Below, piece by piece: positions 47,368-59,174 of a DNA stretch of 64,000 nt. Where the stretch lies: positions 2,688,151-2,752,150 of the forward strand of contig NC_031791.1 of assembly GCF_001522545.3 (NCBI RefSeq). Reading direction: 5' to 3'. Each line of letters opens with the position of its first letter. Position 1 is the stretch's first letter. The position numbers and the translations under genes were made by a program. The DNA is from Parus major (taxonomy: Eukaryota; Chordata; Aves; Passeriformes; Paridae). The notes beneath the pieces were generated by a model, which saw only the letters and a list, made by a program, of their open reading frames with translations, did no database searches and had not been told where the DNA came from.

Positions 47368-48859
47368 CTTTGCTTGGGACAAGTGGGAGTGTGAGTCCAC
47401 AGGACATCAGCCCATCATGTTCTGCCCCATGGGAAGTGCATTTTGGATCCCTTGGGAACCCTCAGCTTCCCTGGAGGCAGGAGAGACAAGGAGGAACTTC
47501 AGGGAAGGGGGAAGATCCAGAAGCAGGGATATGAAACAGGCATTCTGGACCTGGGGAGAGGGGCCTGGAGGAGGACACCCAATGCTTTTGGGATGAGAGG
47601 AAGAACAGGACCCTCTGTCCCAGCAGCTCCTACACAAGACAGCTGTGTCCCATTGCAGTGCCATGTTTTGGATGCAGTGCTTTTTCTGGGATCAAGGGAG
47701 TCTGGACTGACAGGGAGGACAGCTGACCTGTTCCTGACTCTGGTGTGACACCAGGTGAATTCTTTTGTCTTTTCTCCTTTTGCCTTTCATTTCTGCTTGG
47801 GCTGAGATGGGAATGCTGGAGCTGTCACCTCAGCTGTGCCCACCGTGAGTGTCCTGTTCCCACTTCCCTGGTGCTCTCTGGGACCTGGAGAGGCACAGTT
47901 TCACCCCAGCTGTGCCAATTTAGCTGAAGCTCAGCCCTGGGCTTTCTTCCCTTGGAAAAGAACAGTATTAAGCTCCTTAGAGATGGACAGGGATCTGCAG
48001 CCACCCCCAAGAGCCAGTGGTGTGCTCTGGAATCCTGCTTCCAGAGCCTGAGCTCTTATCCCCATGGGAAAACTGGGATGGAGTGGTGAAAGGGGTTCAG
48101 CCATACCTCAGATGAGCTGGGAGCAGAGCAGAGGATAAATCCAAGGGTTTGGAGGGGTCTCCTGGACTTTCTGTTGCACTCAGCAGGACGTGAGGCTATG
48201 TTGGGAGAGAGAAGAGCATTTACTCATCCAGAGCAGCTGCTGCTTTTCCTCCTTCCCAAACATCCTACGGGATCCATGCGAACCCCACGGTACCATTATC
48301 ATCTGCAGGGATTTCCTAGGCAGCCTAAGTGCTTAAATCTCATTAAAATCCATCAGGAATTTGGCCTTGCCAGTCTCATTTGTGCCTTTGAAAGAAACCA
48401 AACCTTGTATTCCTTGTCTTTAAGAGGTTTTTCCTCCGGATGGAGCAGGCTGCAGTGCCTTGGACTCTGCGTACTCTGCACCTCTGCATTTCAGAGCTGC
48501 TCTCAAGGTGCATCTGGGCTGCTCAGGGATGCTCCAGCCCATTATTTAGGAAGTATGGAGCAGAGGATGAGTCAGTGAAGTGATTTTCCCAGGAATGGAT
48601 GGGGCAATAAACATCTCTCTGCTCATAACCCAGCAGCTCTGAAGAGCTACTACTGGGCTGCTCTGCTGCTGCTGGGCTGCTCTGCACTCAGATAGCAATT
48701 AGGTTGTGTATTAAATTAAAAAAAAAACAGAGCAGTGGAGTTGAGCTGTGCTGTAACTCACTGAAGTTCACCCCTGTTCCGCAGTGCTAGGTTCTGTAAA
48801 ACTTCCCTGTTTATTTTCGTGGTGTTTGCAACACTGACACATTCCTTTTGTCCGTGGAG
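47368..48859. other. Unique noncoding sequence
   Basis: No exon is recognised. Short CTGCTGGGCTGCTCTGC duplications near 48640-48690 are local low complexity. Confidence 0.5.
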
Positions 48860-49028
48860 AATCACAGAGTCACAGCATGGTTTGGGTTGGAAGGCACCTT
48901 AAAATCACCTCATTTCACATCCTTGCCATGGGCAGGGACTCCTTCCACCATTCCAGGTTGCTCCAAGCCCTGTCCAAGCTGTCCTTGGACACTTCCAGGG
49001 ATGAGGCATCTACACCCTGGGCAGAACT
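48860..49028 (-). mobile_element. CR1 LINE 3' end fragment
   Basis: The complement of a CR1 terminus with octamers: AATCACAGAGTCACAGCATG, GTTTGGGTTGGAAGGCACC, CCATGGGCAGGGACTCC, TTGGACACTTCCAGGGATG. Confidence 0.92.
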
Positions 49029-51184
49029 TGGCTTCCAGGAGCACTAGGTTTTGACTTTGGAGGCTGATTCCAGCCAGATCTCTTGTGTTGGAAGGTTGTG
49101 GAGCTTTGGGACATTAATTTATCTCCTGGGGGAGGTGGATGCCTTATGCAAGCTCTGTGAAGAGGGGAGGTTGTGCTTCATGATTAGCCTTGGTATCCAA
49201 ACACCCCAAACTGCAGTTCAGAGGAAGCTGACAAGTTCCTTCAGCCCCAAGTGCTTGAGCTAAATTTATATTCAGCTCTTACACAGCATGACTGGAGCAG
49301 TCCCTACATTTAAGGTTTGTCCCAGCCAGCAGCACCCTTTAAAATGCAGGTCAGCCTTCCTCTAAGTGTGACCTCTCCTCTCAACTCCTGGATTTTGAAC
49401 ACTGACACTGGAGTTACATTTCCAAGACTTTCTTCAAAGGCCTGAGGATGGAAAGCTGAATTTTTGTTCTACTCTTTTGAAGGGTGAGTGTCTCATGAAA
49501 TAACATTACAGCAGGAACTGGGAGAAGAAAAATTAACATGATCAAAGGTGGCAGAATCTGTTATATTGGGCAAATGCCTTATTTGATTTGTATCTGCAGC
49601 AGTGGTCACACTGCTGTGTCTCAGAGCCTCACACATCTGAGAGCTCTGCTTCCCCCGACTTTGTGCGTAATGTACAAATGCAGGTTATTGTGAAAGGGCA
49701 AAACCCCCAACCAAATCCTCTTACAGGTTTTTAAACCTTTTTTTTTTTTTTTTTTTTTTCTTAAATGAGTGCTGTCCCAGGTGGGCAGAGTGAGGATGAG
49801 CCACGCTGAAGTCTGACTCAAACAGGTGAAGCATCCCTGGATACTGCCCTTTTCCATAGCCACCAGCAGCCTGCCCCTGCTTTGGCACATCAGTCCCTTC
49901 ATCCATCCTGCCAGGCTTCCAGAGAGATTCCTGCCCTGGAATCAAAAGGGAAATTGTAAATAATATCTGACCATTTGGAATTCATGACTCTGAGATCATT
50001 ACAGGGAGCCTGTGGGACTCATGAGCCATCCTGAGGCTGCCACAGAGCCAGGCCCGAGCAGCTCTCAGGGCTTTTTCTTGTAGCATCAACGAGGTCATCA
50101 CCAGTGACCCCAGTACAGCCCAGTTTGGCACAGTGCTTGTAAATATAATTAGTGCAGGAAACATTTTCCCTCTTCCAGGAGGTGACTTTTCATTAAATGA
50201 GGGGAAGAAAAGGCCATGAGGGAGCTTTTGTCACGTGGCAATAGCCAGGTCCACCTCCAGTTCAGGTTGCAGCCTGGTGATGGATAGGGAACTTCATAAA
50301 TCTTAAATGCTTACAGAGAATGGAAACATTTTTCTCTTTCTCCTGGAAAATGTTCCTTCCCAATTTGGCAGCTGCTGCTTTTGTGGGGAAGTGTTTGTTG
50401 GTGTTTCTCTGTCTCCCTCCATTCCTCACCTCGGCAGGCTGGGAGGTGTTTTTGCCTGAGAGCTTCTCCCAGCTCTGGCTGATTCCCTGGGCATGCCTGG
50501 GAGAGCACCGGCAGGAGGAAAAGGTCATAGGAAAGACAGGAAAGATGTGAGAGAAAAGAGGAGTAAGTGGAGGAGACAGGAGGATGTTTTGCTGTCTTGC
50601 ACAAGGAATAATGTGAGTCAGCTGAGGCAGAGGAGGGAACCCGAAACAGAAGGAAAACATGGTGTGAGAGTGAAAAGGAAAGATGTGAAAGAGGAAGATG
50701 TGGAGCAAGAAAAAGAGTAAGGAGGTAAAAGGGAGTTTGGAAGAACGATGGAAGAGAATGGAGGTTTCCCATGGTCAGCTCTGCACTGTTCTCTCACTGG
50801 GAATGAGGGATCCTGCTCCTGAGGCTCTCATCCCTCACTTCATCCACCCCCAGGCTGGCACTGCCCTTCCTGCCCAGGAATGGGGTCTGGCTTTGCCTCT
50901 GGAGAACAGAGGGATCTGGGTGCACCAGCCAGGATCAAGGTCCAGGTGGGGTTTGCTGGAGAGCCCTTGGAACTCCCCTCGTTCCTTCTGCCAGGAACCT
51001 CCCTGGGACGTCCCATCCCTTCCCAGGGTCACCAGATCATGGATTGTTGTGTGACTGGAGGCCATTGTGGGTGCAGGAGATCTGTGGTCTCCTTTTCCAG
51101 AGCCTCCACCATCCCCATCATGCCCAGGGCACCAAAGTGGTTCTGGCAGGGCCACGGTGGGGCCTTGGTGCAGCAAGTCCAGCT
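49029..51184. other. Unique noncoding sequence with poly-T tract
   Basis: A 22-bp T-run lies at 49738-49759. Purine-rich, AGGA/GAAG-type sequence spans about 50500-50760. No gene is recognised. Confidence 0.5.
49738..49759. repeat. Poly-T tract (22 bp)
   Basis: An uninterrupted T-run. It could be the A-tail of a minus-strand retrocopy, but the flanking sequence is not recognised. Confidence 0.95.
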
Positions 51185-51247
51185 GTGGTTAGATTTGATC
51201 TTGGAGGTGTTTTCCAATCATAAAGATTTGAGAATTCTGTAATTCTG
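51185..51247 (+). mobile_element. CR1 LINE 3' terminus
   Basis: GGTTAGATTTGATCTTGGAG, GTGTTTTCCAATCATAAAG, then AATTCTGTAATTCTG. This is the last about 60 bp of a sense CR1 copy. Confidence 0.8.
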
Positions 51248-51772
51248 GGCCTCTGAGAAAAACTGAAGCTCTGGGAGGAGAAATGAAGCAGCCAAACCAG
51301 GGAATGTTGAACAGGAAGGTTAAATGAAGTGTAACAGCCCCATCCTCCTCTGGAATAGCAGGCTGCAAAGGGCTGAAGGAATCAGCTGATGGGAATTTAA
51401 GAGAGATTGTGATCAGTTCTGTTCTCCATCAGATTCTCCATTCCTGACTCTCCAGTGTGAGCCAGAGGTGTTGCACCACTAAATTTTGTGGGATTCACTC
51501 TCTTTCCCATTGGAAAGCAGCAATGATCCCTTTTCCAATGAGCAGGTCTGGTTTTTCTCCTCCTTGGCCATGGCAGTCCCTTGGTAGGACTGTCTGGGCT
51601 GAGCTGCTTCTCACTGGAGGAGTTAAAATGAACTCAAAAGCATTAAGGCCTCTTTAATTCAGAAGAGGAGGGTTTGTGTCATGGTCTCACACAGTTTAAC
51701 TAATCTACTTTAAAATTAATTTGGTTTAATTTTCCTTAGGGCCCCCATGTGGATATACCCTTAAATACCTAG
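51248..51772. other. Unique noncoding sequence
   Basis: Nothing recognisable was seen. Confidence 0.45.
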
Positions 51773-51962
51773 AATAAATAACAGGTAACTTGGTTGTAAA
51801 TCACCACAAGTAATTGTGTACCTACTTCCCTGTTGTAAATCAGCAATAACTCCAGAGGGGCTGATTCTCTCTGTGTATACCTGCAATAAACGAGGAGTAA
51901 CCTGCTGTAAGTCAATAAAGGTAATTTTCTTCCTACTTTCCTGGGATAAAACAAGAGTAAGG
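51773..51962. repeat. Ancient amniote-type repeat, degraded internal copies
   Basis: Several diverged copies of one motif are visible: TGTAAATCACCACAAGTAAT, TGTAAATCAGCAATAACTCC, and GAGGAGTAACCTGCTGTAAG followed by TCAATAAAGGTAATT. They resemble the 'gtgtaaatcaggagtaactccattgaagtcaatggagtta' motif known in old repeats of turtles, crocodiles and birds. GTAATTGTGTACCTACTTCCCTG and GTAATTTTCTTCCTACTTTCCTG are a further internal pair. I do not name the family. Confidence 0.5.
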
Positions 51963-52440
51963 AGCTTGGCTGAGAGAAATTCAAAGCAAGAAGGTGAATA
52001 TTTTTGCTTCTGAGGATAATTAATGACAGAACCCCTGACCAGGGACTGTAATGGGCTCGGTGGGACTGCAGATTTCTTTTCTCAAGCTCAGCTCACTCCC
52101 TGAGCCTGCCCTTGTTCAAGCAGGGATGAGCAGGGAGGAAGGTCCCTGGCCTATGGTAGGCAGAGCTTCATTGTAAAGAAGCATTATTTACTCCTTGCAC
52201 ACAAACCTCCCGCCTTGTTAACCCTGGGAGAGCCTGGGAAGGGCAGGAGCACTCTGGAAAGTTCCAGATGGCTGAGGAGGAGGCACTAAATGGGCCAGGA
52301 AAGGCTGAGGCAGGGTTATCCCACCTCTCTTGGATCCCGGGGTTGCTGTAGCTGGGGTCTGGCTCAGAGGGAGAACTGAGTGTGGCAAATGAAGGAATTC
52401 ATTCCTGCCCCCTACCCCTGCATGAAAGTCAAGTCAGCAG
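51963..52440. other. Unique noncoding sequence
   Basis: Nothing recognisable was seen. Confidence 0.45.
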
Positions 52441-52731
52441 TCATGGGATCATGGAATGGTTTGGGTGGGAAGGGACATCAAAGATTTGTCCCATTCCTGC
52501 CATGGGCAGGGACACCTTCCACCATCCCATGCTGTTCCAAGCCCCATCCAACCTGGCCTTGGGCACTTCCAAGGATCCAGGGGTAGCCACAGCTGCTCTG
52601 GGAAATCCATTCCAGCCCCTCACCACCCTCACAGGGAGGAATTTCTTCCTAATATCCCATCTAACCCCTGCCCTCCTTCAGTTTAAGGCCATTCTCTCTT
52701 CCCCTGACACTCCAGGCCCTTGTAAAAAGGC
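52441..52731 (-). mobile_element. CR1 LINE 3' region
   Basis: Well preserved: TCATGGGATCATGGAATGG, CCATGGGCAGGGACACC, GGCCTTGGGCACTTCCAAGG, CTCACCACCCTCACAGGGAG, AATTTCTTCCTAATATCCCA, and CAGTTTAAGGCCATTCTC up to GCCCTTGTAAAAAGG. About 290 bp. Confidence 0.94.
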
Positions 52732-55700
52732 AAAACTTTTCAAATTTCCAGGTCCTGCATCACACCAACACAGCTCAGTGATGTTTCCAACTCCCACCAG
52801 GGAAAATAAGTGGGAATTTGTATAAGCTGGAGCTGTTGGGGCCACCAATGCTTGGTGATCATCCTGACAGACCCCCACACTGTGCAATGACTGAGTTTTG
52901 TCACACCCTTGCACCTGAGCCAGCTCCAAGGTGAAGCTGCAGTGGTGGCACCTAAAGAGCCAAATTTACACCAAAATATTTGGTGGTAATCGTGTGAGGT
53001 TCTGACAGTAAAATGTCAGGGTACTTAACTGCTGGCTAACACCCTGAACTCGTTCTTTGCTTCCCCAGTTTGTCCATCGCTGTAAGCCCAAGCAGGATTT
53101 ATGACTTAGGACCCTGGGAAAGAACTCCTTACAGTAATGCTGGTAGATCATATGTTAGATTTTTTTAAATTTTTTTTTTCCCCCTTCTGAAAAAACAGCC
53201 TCTGGCAAATTTTCCACTCAAGTCTAAAAATTGTGTGTTGCTTCCCAGAGCCGAGCCCTTCTCCTGCTGCACCACAGAACGACGACAGACGAACATAATT
53301 AGCAAAGTGAGTAGAAACCCCATCTGATGTTGTGGCATTTCACACCCTATTTACAGAGGAATTAACACCTTCACTGTCACACTCGGGACATCGCCTTGCC
53401 TTTCGCTCTGCTCAGGATTTCTTGAGGAGAAAATTGATTTAACCACGTGCCAATCGCTGCCTCCGTGAGGGGTCTGTGGGGCTCTGTTGGCCTCTCCCCT
53501 TGGGTCTCACAGCTCCTGCGCAGAAATAGTCCCCAGCTCGAAAATCTTTATTATTTTCTTACTGATTTGGTTCAGCCTTGTATTCATTGCCCAAATTCCT
53601 GGCTGCAACTCAGAACTGAACTCCCAGCTTTCCAGGGATTTTTATTTGTGTGGATAAAGCTGGCCCTGCTCTCATTAGCAAGGCTCCATTGCCAGATGCT
53701 CTCCAGCCTAGATCGTTCAGGAGAAGGGTTTGGAGCCTTTCCCTTTGCAGAAATGGGAAGGCCCAAAGTTGAGCAGAGGAGTGAAAAAGGGCTGCTTGCT
53801 TTATTGTCAGATCCCATTGATCAGAGCTTGGCCTTAAAGCTGTTAAAGTGGAACAAAAACATGGAATAAAGGCTAACAGCTGGTTTCATGAGGCTGAGTT
53901 GAGTTTTTGCTGGGGATCTTTCATGTCCATGGTGAGTCAGGACTGTGAATAGATGGCCCATAGATTTATGTCTCATCTGTAAAGAGTATTTGAGGTCTGG
54001 AAACATCTCTGCGTGTTTTGTGTTTGCACTGCCATAACAGATCTACTCTCCGAAGGAATCCACTCTGGAAGAGGAGCTGAATGAATGTATGCATGAGCAG
54101 AGGCCGTGTGCCTGCATGAAAATGGGAAAACTCCATCTTTTATGCAAAGTGGGAGAAGATAGACTGTGCTTTCTGTGGCTCACGTGGAGGAGCACTAAAG
54201 AAAGCTCACCCAAGCCCAATCCCAAAGGTCTGGGGAGAAAACCCAATCCCAGAGGTTTGGGGAGAAATTCCTGAGGGCAGGTTCAGGAGGAATCTCTTTT
54301 GGGGCATCATTACTGTCTCATAAGAGACACTTTCAGATCTTCAGCTGGATTTACTTGCAGTTTTCCTTGCTATAAGCCCAGGCTTTCCTTCTCCTTTTTA
54401 TATTTGCCCAAATCTCTATTTTTCCATACCTCCCTCCCCACTCTGTCCCCCCATTCCCCAAGGACTCCTGTTCCCAGGAGGGGTTTTGCAGCAGGTTCTG
54501 TGTGAGACACTGCAGAGGAGCGAGTTAAAACCACAACTAAAACTTCCCTGGAAGAAGCGGACGGAGAACTGAGGAAATGGGACTCAGCAGGCTCTCCTAA
54601 AATCACCTGCCAGGCTGCTCCCTTGGCTGAGAGCCCTTTTCCAGCCCAGCTCCCTCCTCTTCCTGGGCAGCAGAGGAGATTCTGTTTGACAGGGCTGATC
54701 CTCGGAGTTAAAAGTTTATTCCTCCATCAGCACATTCATGAAAAGAGAAATGTAGCTCGGGGAGGAAGGCTTATGAAAGGAAAATCAAACTAAATCTATC
54801 AATTCCCCATCCTGAATAAATGAATCTATTAAGGTGGGGTGAGATGCCTGGCAGATAAGGGGTGTTCCACATAAAATGGGGAATGAAAACCCAGCCAGCC
54901 CTATGCAAACCCGGTGCTGAGCACTGGGATTGTCTCCTGTGTGCTGTCGGCTTTTCCACCTGAGCCACAATTTTCGAGTTGCTGCCTGTGAGGAGAATAT
55001 TCCTTGTCTGGGTTCAGGTTAGGGAAAGCTGATGGGAAGAAATGCCAATAGATGGCGCTTGGGAATACATGGAGGAGAGAACAGGTTTGGTGGGAGCGCT
55101 GGAGAACGTTCCTCGGTGAGCTCCTGGATTTGCTCTTCCCGAGAAGCACAGGGAGATGTGGATGCTCCTCCTGCCATCCTTGGCCATCCTGCCTGGTGCT
55201 GCCTCTCCTCTTGTTCCCCAGTTGTTCTCGTTTGGATTTTAAACCAGACAAAGCCTTTGGAGATGAGATAAGCGGGGCTGGCAAAGCCAGGTCGCCGAGG
55301 AGCTGGCCCGGGTACATCGCGGGTAAATCACGGCTCTACCTGCAGTGACAGCAGTAATTTATCTCAGGCTGGAAAAAGCTGCTGCTTCCCATCCTGGGCT
55401 CTGAGGGTCATTCATCACTTTTTGTTATTTTTATAACAGAAGAGAGAGTTCTGGCTCCCTCCCCCCATTGCCTCCAGCCGCTCCCTGGGGACAAATTAGC
55501 TGCTCCGAAAATGGATGAGCTCAGGGGCTGTTTTCATTTATGTTTTTAATAGTGTAACCAAAGCCCTCAGACATGCAGTGCTCCCCTGAGCAGGGGCAGA
55601 TGGAGCAAGGCTCTGGAACTCTGCCAGGGAGAGGATGTGGCCTTTGGGTCCTGCTGCTGAGGTGGCAGGTGGTGGCATCCCAAGGCCTCATGGTGTCTCT

Positions 55701-56044
55701 GAATCCAGCACAGCATCCAACAAGAGCCTGGGGCTCCTGCCAATCTGGGGTGGGGAGGATTTTAGGGTTTCTCTGGAGCCCTCACTGCTAAAACAAAAAC
55801 TGTCTCTGCTCCTGAAGCCTCCTCATCTCTGGTCTCTGATCCTGTGCCAGACTCAGCCATTCCAGGGCCGTAGGAACACTCAGCTCTGTTTCCTCGAGAT
55901 GCTGAGCTCTGCATGACCACGGGGTTCTACATCCAGGCACAAACAGGTACAGGTTTGATCTCTGCTGGTTTGCTTGGCTACATTCAATGTTCAATGTATA
56001 TTCAAGAAATTGTTTTTGAGAGAAATCTGATGAATACTCATATA
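52732..56044. other. Unique noncoding sequence, locally CpG-richer
   Basis: About 3.3 kb with no recognised repeat family except a 27-bp tandem duplication at 54215-54267 (CCCAATCCCARAGGTYTGGG). The CpG-bearing spots at about 53249-53300 and 55030-55330 stand out slightly from the CpG-poor background. No exon can be supported. Confidence 0.45.
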
Positions 56045-56196
56045 CCCAGAGAAGCTGTGGCTGCCTCTGGATCCCTGGAAGTGTCCAAGGTCAGGCTGGA
56101 CAGGGCTTGGAACAACCTGGGATAGCAGAAGGTGAAGGCTGGAATAATCTTTAAGATCTCTTCCCACCCAAACCATTCCGTGATGATTCTGTGATG
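56045..56196 (+). mobile_element. CR1 LINE 3' end fragment
   Basis: CCCAGAGAAGCTGTGGCTGC, ATCCCTGGAAGTGTCCAAGG, GGGCTTGGAACAACCTGGG, AATCTTTAAGATCTCTTCCC, then ACCCAAACCATTCCGTGATG and ATTCTGTGATG. A complete sense tail with two terminal octamers. Confidence 0.94.
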
Positions 56197-56809
56197 TATT
56201 TCCAGCCCATCCTGGATCTGCCATTGCCCTCCTGCTGCATGCTGAGGCTTTAGGGGGTTTTTTTCCTTCATGTCTGACTCCTATGGGCACTGAGGAGCTG
56301 TAACCAGGCAGCAGGAGAGGGAAGATTGGACATGGAGTCCTTGGGGAGGATACAGGTGCTCCACGATCCTTCTCTGGCTGAGGGGACATTTCCTCAATGA
56401 CTCTGCCAATCACTGTCCCTCAGCCTGTCTGTCACTTGTTGTGCAGCTGGAGAATTCACTTCACAGAGTGGCCAAAAGTGGCAGATTTTTATGTCTGGAA
56501 GGGCTCATTTTGCATCATTCTGGGCCCCAGGGAACAGAGCCTGTGAGGTGGCATCCACAGCCCCATTTCCATGGAAATTTCCCAGCAGGCAGGGGAGGCC
56601 CTGGATGTATTAACTTACCGGGACATTGCAGATGGGCAGATTTGCCTTGTAGTGCTGGAAATTGCTTTTGTGTCTGACATGTCACAGTGGTGAGCCTGCT
56701 CAGAGGAAGGGCAACGAGGAGAAAGGGATGGGGATGTCCCCTGCTCCTTCCTCTCCTCTGCCTTCCCCCACTACAGGGAAAGCTTTTAGAGCTGCAGATT
56801 GTGATGGAG
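56197..56809. other. Unique noncoding sequence
   Basis: Nothing recognisable was seen. Confidence 0.5.
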
Positions 56810-56875
56810 ATCACAGAATTGTGGGGGGGTTTGGGTTGGAAGGGGCCTTAAAGCTCATCCAGTTCTACCCCTTGC
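56810..56875 (-). mobile_element. CR1 LINE 3' terminus
   Basis: GATCACAGAATTGTGG, GGTTTGGGTTGGAAGGGGC and CTTAAAGCTCATCCAGTTC are the complement of the last about 65 bp of CR1. The rest of the element is missing. Confidence 0.88.
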
Positions 56876-57059
56876 TGATGCCTCAGGATTTCAGCTTTTC
56901 TTTTCTTCATAGATTTGTAACCCTGCAATTCTTCAGTGTGTAACTCCAAACTCTACACACAGTGTGAGCTGCTGCTTTCCCATTTGGGTCACACACAGCA
57001 ATTCCTCTCCAGGCCTGGCAATCAAGGACACCTCACTGCCTCAGGCCCCAGAGATGGAA

Positions 57060-57328
57060 ACAAAAGGGAGTTGGGGGCAGCAAACTTGGGGTAAATGACT
57101 TCATTACCTGAAGCTGGAATTGGGAGATTAACCCCAATATGGAAATGGGCCAAACTTATAAAAGTGTGAACCCTGTGACCCGTGGTCCATTTTGGGTGCA
57201 GCCCCTGGGGGGCTTTGTCTGCCTGAAATGTCCCTGGAGGCCTCTCAGTAAACAGAATAGTAATAAATAGCTTTTTATTCCCTGAATTTTGTCTGGCCTC
57301 TGTTTTTAGGTAGCCCCAAAAGGCATCA
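57060..57328 (+). mobile_element. ERVL-like LTR
   Basis: CTTCATTACCTGAAGCTGG, GAGATTAACCCCAATATGG, AAATGGGCCAAACTTATAAA (TATA-like box) and AGTGTGAACCCTGTGACCC, then the same 3' block as at 43712: GGCTTTGTCTGCC, AATAAATAGC, TTGTCTGGCCTCTGTTTTTA, ending AGGCATCA. No internal genes adjoin it, so it is a solo LTR. The true left end may be further upstream, and no target-site duplication was found. Confidence 0.75.
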
Positions 57329-59124
57329 CTGCTGTGGCAGGGATGCAGCTGCAGACAGATGTTGTTGGAGTGGGAGCTGTTGCTCTCTGCTGGTCCTGGC
57401 CCCCGCATGGTGGAGGCTGGAGAGGCTGTGTTGGGGGTAACCTGCTCCAGACCTGCCTTGCAGGATTGGTTTGGATTCTCATTTTGGGTTTTGTTGGGTT
57501 TTGGATTTTTTTTTTCCCTTTTCTTCCCTCCTCCTGTCGATTGCACAATGCATAACCTCGGCTGCCTTGGCTGTGACAGGGTGGTGATTATTTATTGTCA
57601 TTTGCAATGACGCAGGGACAAGCACAGACCGTGTACAGCCATTAAAGGCTTTTGTGGGAAACTCAGGAGGGGCCAGGCCCTCTCAGGAAGAGAAGTGGCC
57701 CCGTTCCCTCAGCTGCAGGGAGCAGCAGGGCCTCGTGCTCACCATGGCCATGGTTCAGGGCTCTTCCATAGCCTCCCTAATTGAATCATTTGTCTCCCCA
57801 AATGCCCACTGGCTTCACTGAAGATTTGTGGGTCCTCTTCATTATTAGTATCATTAATTTTTATTTAGACAGAATTGATGGCCTTGTCCACGAAAGCTGA
57901 TCCAAAGTTGTGTCTGGAAAATGCACTTAGGGGCTGGTGGGGATGGAAAGCCCCGGGGCTGGGGCCATGCCCTGCCCTGGGGGTGATCTGGGCCACAGCC
58001 AGAGCCAGAGGGCCACATTTCTTTGAGAAAGGTGCTTGTGCAACCTGGAGCTGACAGAAGAGTTGGTGGGTGGGATTTAGGCCACCTAAATATTGCTCCA
58101 AGAGATACAAGACTTCCTAACTATCACTTTACTGTTGTCTTCTTTTTCTGGGGGTCTTGTGAGCAGAATCACCACCCAAACAGTGTGGAGTGATCAAATT
58201 TCACAGACAAAGAACAAAATCCAAATGTCTTGGATGATTTTTGTCCTGTTCTCCCTGGAGAGAAGTCACATTGCTGTTGCAGGTGTTTCTGGTCCAAGAG
58301 GGGACCTCTCCCTGCTGAGCCCAGCTGGGGCAGAGGCCGTGGGCAGCAGAGCTGAGGGCAGGCACCTGCATGTGCTCATCTGCATCCTTCCCTTGCCAAA
58401 AATCAGCATTTCTACCTTCTTGTAAACGTGAGGGCTCCTGGAGGTGAGGACATGGCTGTGGCTCCTGACTTTGCTGGGACAGCCCAGGAGGAGGAGGAGG
58501 AGTCAAAGTGCAGTGCCTGCAGTTGTGTGGAGCCGTCTGTGCTGGGAGTTGGCTGCCACTTGGTTTTGGTGGTTTGCTGCTTGTTTTTTTTTTTTTTTTT
58601 AAATTCACTCTTCCACTTAAACTCTTCATTTGGCTGCCACTTGCTGGGCCTGCCAGCTGCTAACAACCACCAAGGGACTCAGGCAGCTTTGCAGACTGCC
58701 TCAGAATGCCTCAGGCAAAGCCTGAAACGCATAAAACATGAAAATAACCTTTTGTATTTGCTTGCAGTCTCACACCCTTCATCCTCCTGGGGTGGGGAGT
58801 GATAGGTGAGGTTCACATGCAGCAGGTGGAGGTGGGTCTGTGTTGCAAGGTGCTGGTTTCAGGCTGGGGCTCTATTTTTGTTATTTTTAGGGAATGTTGC
58901 AGACCGTGATTTGGGAGGGTGACCTCCTGCATGTTCAGTCTGTGCTCCGGTGGTTTTAGCTTGGCTCTAAAGGAAGCAAGGCTGACATGAACCATCACAT
59001 GTGATAAAGAAATCAGGTATTGCAAGACCCTCACTCTGTCGAGCAGCTCAGGGGAGGAAGACTCCGAGTGGTGACATTTTTGTGGCACAGCTTTTTATTG
59101 AGATGTGCAAGCACTGACCCCAAG
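57329..59124. other. Unique noncoding sequence
   Basis: No retroviral internal region. There is a 17-bp T-run at 58584-58600. No exon is recognised. Confidence 0.5.
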
Positions 59125-59174
59125 TTTGGATGGGGCTGAGCAACCTGGTCTAGTGGGAGATGTCCTTGCCCATC
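59125..59174 (+). mobile_element. CR1 LINE, 5' piece of a split copy
   Basis: TTTGGATGGGGCTGAGCAACC, TGGTCTAGTGGGAGATGTCC and TTGCCCATC are CR1 sense landmarks. The match stops exactly at the left target-site duplication of the LTR at 59175 and resumes at 59806. Confidence 0.85.

Noticed and set aside
46883..47407. 174-codon minus-strand frame
   Set aside because: It passes through the CR1 tail at 47257-47367 and has no domain.
48174..48578. 134-codon plus-strand frame
   Set aside because: It resembles no family I know; composition is that of the surrounding DNA.
54041..54274. Possible exon after CATAACAG with 78 open codons
   Set aside because: No donor site fits, the 3' half is a 27-bp tandem duplication, and no protein is recognised.
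57022..57546. 174-codon minus-strand frame
   Set aside because: It overlaps the ERVL-like LTR on the opposite strand and has no retroviral or cellular motif.
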